This document shows positions 6,786 through 13,859 of a DNA stretch of 13,991 nucleotides, piece after piece. Position 1 is the stretch's first letter, and every line of letters starts with the position of its first letter. The stretch covers positions 1-13,991 of the forward strand of contig JAEOUI010000429.1 of NCBI GenBank assembly GCA_016839425.1, in the 5' to 3' direction. The notes below the pieces were generated by a model. The model was given only the letters and a program-made list of their open reading frames with translations. It had not been told where the DNA came from and searched no databases. The DNA comes from Promethearchaeota archaeon. Lineage in GTDB: Archaea; Asgardarchaeota; Lokiarchaeia; Sigynarchaeales; SOKP01. The translations under genes were made by a program, and so were the position numbers.

Positions 6786-7676
6786 ATGAGCAAAATTTCT
6801 CGCAAGTTGCAAAAAATCAACAAGTCGTATTTTGTAAGCTTACCAAAAACTTGGATAAAAAACCTTAATTTAGACAAGAACTCCGTTATCGACATGCTCA
6901 TTTGTGATGACGGTTCTATAAAAATTTCCCCAAAATTTGAAAAACAAGAACAAGCTCTCGACGAAATAATTCTCCAATCAAGCAGGTATGTAGCAAGGGA
7001 CATCGTAAAATATTGTCTTTCGGGAGTAGAAAAAATTATCATTGTTTCGAAAGAAGATTTTCAAGGTCCAATATGTAAGGATATATTATGGTTTGTAAAT
7101 CACCTTCCAAACGCAGAGATTATCGAGAGAGACAAGCGAAGAATAATCGTAAGCAATTTTGGTTATAAGAAAATCCCAACGAGGAAGATCATCCAACGAT
7201 TGCTATATTTGATTTGTGAAATGTTTGAAAACATTCAAAACCGGCAGCCTTCTGAATTGAAAAACAATTTTGATAGCGTTAGACGATTATATTTCGTTTT
7301 AGTAACTCATATTCGGACATATTTAAGAACAGGTGTATATGTTTCAGAAGATAGAACCTTCACGCCTTTAGAAGCAATGGATTATAGAATGTTCTGCGAG
7401 AAAATTGAACGAATTGGTTTAATACTTCGCGATTATACTTATATCGAAGGGGAATACGACGGATTTTTTGCTAAAGTTGAGGAATTCTTTACCGAAGTAA
7501 TGGACGCTTTTTTAAAAAAAAATTATCAAAAAGCCTGTGAGGCGTGGTTCAAAAGAGACGATTTAGTTTTGGAAGCAGAAAAGCTTTCTGAAGGGTTTAA
7601 TTGCGAGGAAAGTGAGAAACTTAAACAACTACTCACGATTATCGAATATTGTAAAGATATGGCAGATTTAATTTAA
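6786..7676 (+). CDS. AbrB/SpoVT-like domain plus PhoU-like domain regulator
   Basis: Residues 1-48 of this 296-aa protein form a swapped-hairpin AbrB-like DNA-binding domain: a basic N-terminus, K13-S-Y-F-V-S-L-P-K-T-W and a short strand ending IKISP. This is the usual opening of archaeal PhoU-related regulators. A middle region (about 55-128) follows, with a hydrophobic strand IIIVSKE (84-90). Residues about 130-296 are all-helical and PhoU-like, with DYRMFCEKIERIG (199-211) matching the conserved E-R-I-G segment of PhoU. In the family, PhoU domains relate phosphate status to transport or signalling. Here no Pst transporter or phosphate-responsive kinase pair is adjacent, so a phosphate role is not shown. 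The ATG at 6786 has no Shine-Dalgarno site but a TATA-like box about 27 nt upstream. It converges on the chelatase gene with a 16-bp gap. Confidence 0.88.
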   Translation: MSKISRKLQKINKSYFVSLPKTWIKNLNLDKNSVIDMLICDDGSIKISPKFEKQEQALDEIILQSSRYVARDIVKYCLSGVEKIIIVSKEDFQGPICKDILWFVNHLPNAEIIERDKRRIIVSNFGYKKIPTRKIIQRLLYLICEMFENIQNRQPSELKNNFDSVRRLYFVLVTHIRTYLRTGVYVSEDRTFTPLEAMDYRMFCEKIERIGLILRDYTYIEGEYDGFFAKVEEFFTEVMDAFLKKNYQKACEAWFKRDDLVLEAEKLSEGFNCEESEKLKQLLTIIEYCKDMADLI

Positions 7677-7682
7677 TGAGAT

Positions 7683-7690
7683 AAAAAAAA
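7683..7690 (-). terminator. T8 tract after the chelatase-type gene
   Basis: A8 on the plus strand gives T8 on the minus strand, starting 3 nt past the minus-strand stop at 7693. It lies inside the 16-bp convergent gap and is a good archaeal T-tract terminator candidate. Confidence 0.5.
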
Positions 7691-7692
7691 GA

Positions 7693-9897
7693 TTATAAAA
7701 TTTTTTTTAAATTCAATATTAGTGAAGAAGGATTGTACTTGTCAAACTGGTATACTTCTGCTTTAGCAAAATCTTTTAGGTTCTTTTTAATGAGATCTGC
7801 TGAATAGGTGTGAACGCCTAAGGCTTGAGTTGCGTAGGATTTTTTTGGTTCAAGAACTACCGTGTGAATCTTTTGTTTTGCTAATTTTTTCGACCAGTCT
7901 TTTAATTCTTCGACTATTAGCAAGTAATCAGATTCAACCTGAGCAACTAATTCGGGATATTTTACCGATATATTTGCTCCACAATCCGAAAAAATAAAGA
8001 TAACGGGAATCACATTTCTATTCTTTAAACGTTCGATTTTTACTAATTCCGTGCATTTTTTAAGAGCTGCAGCCATTGGTGTATAGGATTTTCCCTCCAA
8101 ACTTTTTAACTTGCTTGCAGCATTTTTGAAATATACGGTAGGCTTCTGCAAAATGATTGCGTCTTTTCCTCTGAAAACTATGAGCGAAATCTTGTCTTTC
8201 TTTCGATATCCTTCTTTTTGAAGCGATAAAATGACATCTGTCATTTGTTTGATGACATAATACATCGAAGCCGAGCTATCTAATACGAAGAAAAGCGCTA
8301 AAGGTGCCCGATATTCATATATCTTGTCCATAATATCAGATTTATTGAAGCGAATAGGATATTTGATTTCCGAATCGTTGTAAACTATGTTTTCCAGATA
8401 TTTCCGTATTGTAGCGTCTAAGGCTATACTTTTTGGATGGTTAATGGGTTTTCTAAAGGAAACATACCTTCCTTTTTGCGAGGATGCCATCTTGATGCGC
8501 CTTCCGATCCCTCGACCTCCATAGTTTGAAACTCTCTTGTCCTTGCGAATGTTATCTAATATGGATACCATTTTTTTTTCCATCTTATAAATGAAAGGGA
8601 TAACTTGCGAATCGTTCCAATAAAAGTCCATATCTCTTTCTTCGAAGGGTAAATTTTTTACCTTCCACCCACCAGCAGGAGTCGATTTTTGTTTTTTCTT
8701 CGGTTCTTTTAGAGGAGGTGGGAGTTTCTGTTCTTTTGACTCAGGAATGTCCAATTTCCTGGGATCGACTTGTTGTCGCTTGAATTGATCGTATTGTTTA
8801 TCCGAGTGCCTCAAGGGCCCTTCTGTCTCAGGGTTGGGCTTGTAAATATCCTCATTTTCGTAGACTTCCTTTATCTTTCCAAACACTTCGGCAATTTTCG
8901 TTTCAATTTCCTTAGGTGTCAATTCGTAGTGAAGAGATTGGATTCGGTGTTCAAATACAAGATCCATTGCTACATTAATATCTTCTTCAGTTATCGAGGT
9001 TCTGTTGTTCAAAGCAGCATGGGAACGAGCGCACCTTATAAATGTGATATCTGCTCTTTGGGAGAAAATACCCAGATCATTAACTATTTTCGACACCATT
9101 TCGTAAACAGCGTGAGGAATCGCGACTTGTTTGAGAATTTTGCGGGCTTTTGCTATTTTTTGACGTAATTCATCTTGTTGGGTGCTAAAATTTTGTATGA
9201 AGCTTTTCGGGTCATCGTTAAATTCGATGACTCTCTTGGTAATTTCTGCCCTGAGAGTAGAGTCATCTGGAGCTTGAATTCTAACTTCCAAGCCCAATCT
9301 ATCAGCGATCTGAGGTCTGAGTTCACCTTCTTCGGGATTCATGGATCCTACTAGAACAAATCTAGAGGGATGGCTAACTGATATGCCCTCTCGTTCGATG
9401 ATGTTTATTCCCGAAGCCGAAGCATCTAACAATACATCTATAATGTGATCTTGAAGCAAGTTAATCTCGTCTACATATAATATCCCTCGATTTGCCTTGG
9501 CAAGCAAGCCTGGATGCAGGCTTTTAACTCCTTCTGACAGTACTTTATCTATAGAAAGCGATCCACAAACCATATCTTCCGTGACTCCTAAGGGAAGGTT
9601 AACTATTCTCATCTCGCGTAATTCTGTTTCAAGCGCCCCTTTTGAAACCGTTTCCTTGCATTTTTCGCATAAATCGTTGATGTCAGAATTAGGATCGCAA
9701 GAAAATTCACAATTTTTTGAAACGGTAATTTTTGGCATTACTTCTACGAGCGACCTTACAGCGGTGGATTTTCCGGTGCCTTGATGACCTGTTAAAAGCA
9801 CGCCCCCAATTTGAGGGTCGATGACATTTAAAATCAATCCCATTTTCATCTTGTCCTGTCCCAAAATTGCCGTGAAAGGAAAATTAATTTTTTTCAT
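7693..9897 (-). CDS. ChlI/ChlD-fusion AAA+ chelatase-type protein (putative cobaltochelatase subunit)
   Basis: This 734-aa protein joins a ChlI/BchI-type AAA+ motor to a ChlD-type VWA domain. In the CobN-associated family this pair powers metal insertion into a tetrapyrrole. The AAA+ part (about 5-330) has Walker A GHQGTGKS (37-44), a four-cysteine cluster C63/C67/C77/C80 set in CEFSCDP and CEKC as in archaeal relatives, Walker B ILYVDE (139-144), a sensor strand GSMNPEEGE (184-192) and the arginine finger region ADRLGLEV (198-205). A Pro/Lys-rich linker runs about 376-410. The VWA domain (about 533-734) keeps the MIDAS residues D540-x-S542-x-S544, T606 and D638 in SDCGAN, where the family usually has TDGRAN. 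No CobN/ChlH large subunit or cobamide gene lies in the window, so metal chelation is not demonstrated. Start ATG at 9897. Confidence 0.92.
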   Translation of the reverse strand: MKKINFPFTAILGQDKMKMGLILNVIDPQIGGVLLTGHQGTGKSTAVRSLVEVMPKITVSKNCEFSCDPNSDINDLCEKCKETVSKGALETELREMRIVNLPLGVTEDMVCGSLSIDKVLSEGVKSLHPGLLAKANRGILYVDEINLLQDHIIDVLLDASASGINIIEREGISVSHPSRFVLVGSMNPEEGELRPQIADRLGLEVRIQAPDDSTLRAEITKRVIEFNDDPKSFIQNFSTQQDELRQKIAKARKILKQVAIPHAVYEMVSKIVNDLGIFSQRADITFIRCARSHAALNNRTSITEEDINVAMDLVFEHRIQSLHYELTPKEIETKIAEVFGKIKEVYENEDIYKPNPETEGPLRHSDKQYDQFKRQQVDPRKLDIPESKEQKLPPPLKEPKKKQKSTPAGGWKVKNLPFEERDMDFYWNDSQVIPFIYKMEKKMVSILDNIRKDKRVSNYGGRGIGRRIKMASSQKGRYVSFRKPINHPKSIALDATIRKYLENIVYNDSEIKYPIRFNKSDIMDKIYEYRAPLALFFVLDSSASMYYVIKQMTDVILSLQKEGYRKKDKISLIVFRGKDAIILQKPTVYFKNAASKLKSLEGKSYTPMAAALKKCTELVKIERLKNRNVIPVIFIFSDCGANISVKYPELVAQVESDYLLIVEELKDWSKKLAKQKIHTVVLEPKKSYATQALGVHTYSADLIKKNLKDFAKAEVYQFDKYNPSSLILNLKKIL
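7701..7708 (+). terminator. T8 tract after the AbrB/PhoU-like gene
   Basis: T8 on the plus strand lies 25 nt after the plus-strand stop. It overlaps the last codons of the convergent chelatase gene, where it encodes part of the LKKIL tail. The two convergent transcripts would therefore overlap by a few tens of bases. Confidence 0.4.
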
Positions 9898-10263
9898 AAT
9901 AATAATTCAGCTTTATTCTATTGTATAATAATAGAAAAAATAGAATTTCACTTAAAATTTCTCATTAAAATTTGACATTAAAATGATTTAAATTGAAAAA
10001 TTCATTATCCTATTTCTTATGAATCCTTTAAAAAGATAATTATTAAAACTATTACATATTTTTTGCTTCTTTTTCTGTTAATTGGTATTATGTTTTCTAA
10101 ACGATTATTGAAAATTTTAGAAAAATTCGTTAAAATAATTAGTATAGCTTTGACACTTCTGTACAATTTTGGTCCTTGTGAATTTATTAAAAAAAAAATA
10201 AATACATATCTTGATTTAAAAACCATTCTTGGTTGAAAAATCGAAATTTAAAGGCGAAATGCA
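9898..10263. other. Divergent spacer, no supportable gene
   Basis: These 366 bp separate the chelatase-type gene from the surface-protein gene and are very A+T-rich. The left part carries the chelatase promoter with a perfect inverted repeat. The middle is open on both strands at once. A 69-aa frame runs on the minus strand (10226 to 10017). On the plus strand a frame ends at 10236, giving 48 codons from the ATG at 10090 or 57 from a TTG at 10063, with a hydrophobic start. They overlap, and neither has a recognisable motif or ribosome site, so neither is called. The right part holds a weak TATA-like tttaaaaa at about 10214-10221 for the surface-protein gene. Confidence 0.5.
9916..9945. promoter_or_regulatory. 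Chelatase promoter: inverted repeat over the TATA box
   Basis: TTCTATT (9916-9922) and AATAGAA (9930-9936) form a perfect 7-bp inverted repeat. The 7-base spacer reads attatac on the minus strand, a TATA-like box centred about 29 nt before the start codon at 9897. A third half-site, AATAGAA, recurs at 9939-9945, 9 bp from the second. A symmetric site placed over a TATA box is what a repressor operator would look like; the regulator is unknown. Low sequence complexity makes chance possible. Confidence 0.4.
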
Positions 10264-13200
10264 ATGAAAAATTTTAAAAAAAAACAGAAAGTATTTGGGA
10301 TTTTGATTTTATTTGTATTAGCTATAATCGTCCCAATTACTTATCAAAATATACAAGATATAAAAAAAATTGATGAAACTAACGAATTCTTTCGATATGG
10401 CGATATCATGATAAAAAATGCGACCTTGCGACCGAATGGTGATAATTTAACGGAATGGGATAGCTCAGTTAATCATTGGACTAGGATTAACGACGAAGAC
10501 GAGATTTATTTATATTGGGAACCAGAAGATTCTTTACATTCAGAAATATTCGACATGGAATCAATTGACATTGGAAGTGAGTTAGTTACTAAAATCGAGA
10601 TTCACGCTCTTGGTTGCCAATTTTCTACAATTGGACCTAATGTAAGTGTAAACTTAGGAGGCTGGATCGATAACGAAGATATTTTATCATTTAGTTCTGT
10701 GGAACCCGATGAATGGACTATAGTAACTTTTAGCAATCTTGAGGGAACAAACGAAGATTTAGAAAATCTTCAGATAAAATTAACTAGTAATGAAAATAGC
10801 GGCCCGCCGAGTAATTATGGCCAATTAGATACTTTATATTGTGTAATATTTTATACTTTAGTAGATATCATCGTTACTCCAGAGAGCGGGGTAAATGTTC
10901 CGATGGGTTATTATCCCGCAACATACGGTTTTGAAAACGATCTCCCAGGAAGCGTTCCAAAAGGATGGACTGACGAATGTTCAGGAGAAAATTACGTTCG
11001 AACTAATTATTTGACTTATGGTCATGCAAAAACTTTGCATATCTACGATGGTGGTGCTTCTGCTAATGATGCACGATCTTCAAACATAATTCCTGATCAA
11101 ACAAGTGGAACGATAGAATTTTGGTTTTTAACGACATTATTATCTCGAAACACATACTTCTATGGATACGCTGACGGAAGCACAATAGGATTTAGATTAA
11201 CGCTAAATTCATATGCAGATATTCAAACAAATAAATGGTATCACTTCAGGATTGACTTTAATTGCGTTACAGACACATTTGATTGCTACATAAACGGTAA
11301 TTTAATATCAAACGATGCTCCATTTATGAATCCTGTTTCGGCAATTAAAAGATTAATGGTAGGCACATCAGTCGTATTAGGAAGTTATATGGCTTCACAT
11401 TTTGATGCCTTTGGTTATTCGTGGGATAATAACTACGAAATTGGATCCAATCAACACGAAGGATTATTTATTAGCTTTAAGGAAAGAGAAGGAGCATCAT
11501 GGACGGGATATTCGCTAGATGGCGCATCAAATGTGACCATTGAGGAAAACGATACTATTCCAATGCCAGCTTCAACACCAATAGCTCCACATACACTTCA
11601 AATCTTTTGGAGCGATTCATTCGGCACATATGCCTCAGAGATACGAGAGTTTTACATAAATACGTATCCGAAACACATCGTTACGCCAGAAGAACGGATG
11701 TATACGGAGGCAATGGAAGGTTATTATCACGCAACCTACGGGTTTGAAAGTGAAGTCTCGGGAACCATCGACGCAAGAGATTGGGAGCACATAATATCAA
11801 GTTCAGGCACGATAAATATCGTTGATTCGTATAAAGGACATAATAAGGTCTACCAACTACATGACATGGCTAGTAATGGAAGTCCAAGAGTATATACTAA
11901 TTTTGAAAACAGGTTATACGGAACATGTGAGTTATGGGTGCTAAGCACGGATCTTGGAAAATATAGTCAAGTACTCTTGAACCACGATAATGGCAGCACA
12001 TTTATTTTTCGAATTATGTTATTACCAGGAAATTATATTCGATTATACAATGGGACTGGAGAAGATTTCTTAGAAGATAGTTCTTTGGGAATAATACCTG
12101 CTGACGAGTGGATACATCTACGAATCGACTTTAGGTGCGCAGGAGCCATGCCATATATGGGACTCTCTGAAGATTCATATACAATATATCTTAACGGCGT
12201 GAAATCCGCTCTTGAGGTCTCATTTGGAAGAACTGGATACGAGATAAATCAGCTATTGTATGGTTATGGATATACACCTGCCAATTATTATACTTACTTG
12301 GATGCCGTTGGTTTTTCGTGGGACCCGAATTACGAAATCGGAGACAATTTCGAAGAAGACTTCTTATTAAGTATCGAAGAGACGGACGAAGCAGATTGGA
12401 TGGGGTATTCGCTTGACGGTCAAATCCCTATAACAATATATGGTAACACGACATTCCCAATGCCGAACGATGGCACGCACACTATCCAAGTATTTTGGGA
12501 AAATTCGTACGGTTTTTATTCCACAGAACCTGTTAGTTTTCAGTTAGATACCACAATTTACCGATTGGAAATCGAAATCTTGAGTCAAGAATTTACTCCC
12601 GACGATTTCTTATTGGAGTTTTTCGTTAAAGACAACTTGGGATTGGAAATTGATTTCGCAAGAATAGATGCTTGGTGGGACGGAGTGAATGTTTCAGATC
12701 ATGTTGATAACTTGGGATCGGGGATTTATCAAATAAGTTTAAATCCTGATACTATTAATTTTGGAGATACACCAATATTATTTACCATAACGGCTTCAGC
12801 TGAGAATTATTTGGATGGGGAATTTGAAATGGATTTCATATTTGATTTCGATATATACAAATTAGAAATTGAGATCTTGAATCAAGAATTTACTCCAGAA
12901 GGATTTTCGCTTGATTTTTTCGTCAAGAACCACTTAGGTACTGGTATTGATAACGCAGAAATAGAGATATGCTGGGACGGCACGAATGTTTCGGATCAAA
13001 TCCAAAATCTCGGAGCAGGATTTTATAATATTTCACTCATTCCAATAATCATTAACCCTGGAGATCCACCAATATTGCTTAACATGACCATAAAAGCTGA
13101 TGGTTATTTAGATACGGAGTTTGAAATGGATATCACTGTTGACACAGAAAGCGACGATATCTTATTCGTAGAACTCGTAAATGAAGAATATTCAGAGGAT

Positions 13201-13623
13201 GAATTTGTTATTCAAATATTAATTAAAGATATTTACGATGGGTCGATCGATTTTGCGACTGTGAATGCGTGGTGGAATGGAGTAGTCGTATCAGGAGAAA
13301 ATATTGTAAATCTTGGGGAGGGGTTATATGAAATCACCCTTGATCCAATAACGGTTGCTCCTGATGAATCTCCCATACCTCTCAGAATAGTAATTAATGC
13401 TGATGGATATTTAGAAAAAGAAATTTTAGACGAAATCGCAGTTGATCCTGAAACCATAAGTAAAGGAGCACCACCAATTGGAGACAACGGTGCCTTGATG
13501 ATTATCTTAACCATCGTAATTATCAGCGTTGGATCTGCATTAGTAATAATAACAGTTGGTATCGTACGAGTGCGAAGGAAAAGGGGAACTATTTTAAATA
13601 AAAGGAGAAGTGAATCCAAATAA
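10264..13623 (+). CDS. Large membrane-anchored surface protein with LamG-like and Ig-like repeats
   Basis: This 1119-aa protein is probably exported and anchored at both the outer face and the membrane. A basic start and a hydrophobic helix (about 10-28) serve as signal sequence or anchor. Residues 40-198 look like a beta-sandwich domain (RPNGDNLTEW). Two copies of a larger module follow, at about 215-465 and 486-762. Each has a concanavalin/LamG-like part starting GYY-x-ATYGFE and ending near the FSWDPNYEIG type of segment, then a short Ig-like part with GYSLDG and a TxPMP motif. Three Ig-like repeats of about 100 aa (764-861, 863-960, 964-1061) precede a membrane helix (1077-1102) and a basic cytoplasmic tail. 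About a dozen N-x-S/T sequons fit glycosylation. A likely role is cell-surface binding or adhesion. A weak aaggcg stretch lies before the ATG. Confidence 0.9.
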   Translation: MKNFKKKQKVFGILILFVLAIIVPITYQNIQDIKKIDETNEFFRYGDIMIKNATLRPNGDNLTEWDSSVNHWTRINDEDEIYLYWEPEDSLHSEIFDMESIDIGSELVTKIEIHALGCQFSTIGPNVSVNLGGWIDNEDILSFSSVEPDEWTIVTFSNLEGTNEDLENLQIKLTSNENSGPPSNYGQLDTLYCVIFYTLVDIIVTPESGVNVPMGYYPATYGFENDLPGSVPKGWTDECSGENYVRTNYLTYGHAKTLHIYDGGASANDARSSNIIPDQTSGTIEFWFLTTLLSRNTYFYGYADGSTIGFRLTLNSYADIQTNKWYHFRIDFNCVTDTFDCYINGNLISNDAPFMNPVSAIKRLMVGTSVVLGSYMASHFDAFGYSWDNNYEIGSNQHEGLFISFKEREGASWTGYSLDGASNVTIEENDTIPMPASTPIAPHTLQIFWSDSFGTYASEIREFYINTYPKHIVTPEERMYTEAMEGYYHATYGFESEVSGTIDARDWEHIISSSGTINIVDSYKGHNKVYQLHDMASNGSPRVYTNFENRLYGTCELWVLSTDLGKYSQVLLNHDNGSTFIFRIMLLPGNYIRLYNGTGEDFLEDSSLGIIPADEWIHLRIDFRCAGAMPYMGLSEDSYTIYLNGVKSALEVSFGRTGYEINQLLYGYGYTPANYYTYLDAVGFSWDPNYEIGDNFEEDFLLSIEETDEADWMGYSLDGQIPITIYGNTTFPMPNDGTHTIQVFWENSYGFYSTEPVSFQLDTTIYRLEIEILSQEFTPDDFLLEFFVKDNLGLEIDFARIDAWWDGVNVSDHVDNLGSGIYQISLNPDTINFGDTPILFTITASAENYLDGEFEMDFIFDFDIYKLEIEILNQEFTPEGFSLDFFVKNHLGTGIDNAEIEICWDGTNVSDQIQNLGAGFYNISLIPIIINPGDPPILLNMTIKADGYLDTEFEMDITVDTESDDILFVELVNEEYSEDEFVIQILIKDIYDGSIDFATVNAWWNGVVVSGENIVNLGEGLYEITLDPITVAPDESPIPLRIVINADGYLEKEILDEIAVDPETISKGAPPIGDNGALMIILTIVIISVGSALVIITVGIVRVRRKRGTILNKRRSESK
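10906..12549 (+). repeat. Two diverged LamG-like plus Ig-like modules in the surface-protein gene
   Basis: Module one (10906-11658) and module two (11719-12549) align along their length at protein level. Shared landmarks in order are GYY-x-ATYGFE (215 and 486), W-x-H-x-R-I-D-F (325 and 616), D-A-x-G-[FY]-SWD-x-NYEIG (381 and 680), GYSLDG (415 and 714), a T-[IF]-PMP segment (431 and 730) and H-T-[LI]-Q-[IV]-F-W. Similarity is clear in protein but not at nucleotide level, so the duplication is old. Confidence 0.85.
12553..13446 (+). repeat. Three tandem Ig-like repeats, period 99-100 codons
   Basis: The units are 12553-12846, 12850-13143 and 13153-13446. Each carries a W-[DN]-G-x-x-V-S segment, then NLG-x-G-x-Y-x-I-[ST]-L-x-P, then an A-[ED]-x-Y-L end. 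Units one and two remain similar in nucleotides, including 15 identical bases starting at 12585 and again at 12882, exactly 297 bp apart. Unit three has diverged further. Confidence 0.85.
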
Positions 13624-13643
13624 AAATTCTCCAAGCTAAATTC

Positions 13644-13654
13644 TTTTTTTTTTT
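13644..13654 (+). terminator. T11 tract after the surface-protein gene
   Basis: Eleven consecutive T begin 21 nt after the stop codon. This is the longest T-run in the window outside a gene and the clearest terminator candidate. The rest of the spacer to 13859 holds no gene. Confidence 0.55.
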
Positions 13655-13735
13655 CAATATTTTAATCTCTTTTGATAATTAAAGCGAATCTGTTTTTATT
13701 GAAATGAATTTACTTATCAATTTCATATAAAAAAT

Positions 13736-13752
13736 AGACATCTTTTATGTCT
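13736..13752. repeat. Small inverted repeat in the 3' spacer
   Basis: AGACAT (13736-13741) and ATGTCT (13747-13752) pair around a 5-nt loop. One mismatch further out, AAA and TTT can extend the stem. It is followed by a short T-run, so it might be a back-up hairpin terminator or a regulatory site for the gene starting at 13860. Confidence 0.3.
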
Positions 13753-13831
13753 TTTATAACAAGGTTTATAGATTTTAATACATAGAACTGACGATTTCAT
13801 TTTTATATTCAATTAATATTCTTAAGATTAA

Positions 13832-13839
13832 CTTAAATC
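13832..13839 (+). promoter_or_regulatory. TATA-like box of the partial right-edge gene
   Basis: The A+T core cttaaatc is centred about 25 nt before the ATG at 13860, the same spacing as at several other starts here. It overlaps a 6-bp inverted repeat, AAGATT (13824-13829) and AATCTT (13836-13841). Confidence 0.35.
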
Positions 13840-13859
13840 TTATCAAATGATGAAAAATT

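Noticed and set aside
467..7005. A shared 15-base stretch (tgtagcaagggacat) in the kinase (near 470) and the AbrB/PhoU-like gene (near 6990)
   Set aside because: In the kinase it encodes the conserved end of the PAS domain; in the other gene it is an unrelated helix. It looks like coincidence, not a dispersed repeat.
8770..9168. 132-aa plus-strand frame opposite the chelatase AAA+ domain
   Set aside because: The minus strand here encodes conserved parts of the chelatase; the plus frame reads as unstructured shadow sequence.
10017..10226. 69-aa minus-strand frame in the divergent spacer
   Set aside because: It has no recognisable motif, is low in complexity, overlaps an equally open plus-strand frame, and lies where promoters are expected.
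10259..10267. Two-codon ATG-CAA-TGA frame overlapping the surface-protein start
   Set aside because: It could be a regulatory mini-frame, but such short frames arise easily by chance and nothing else supports it.
13233..13634. 133-aa minus-strand frame opposite the end of the surface-protein gene
   Set aside because: It mirrors the well-supported repeat and membrane-helix coding sequence on the plus strand and has no family features.
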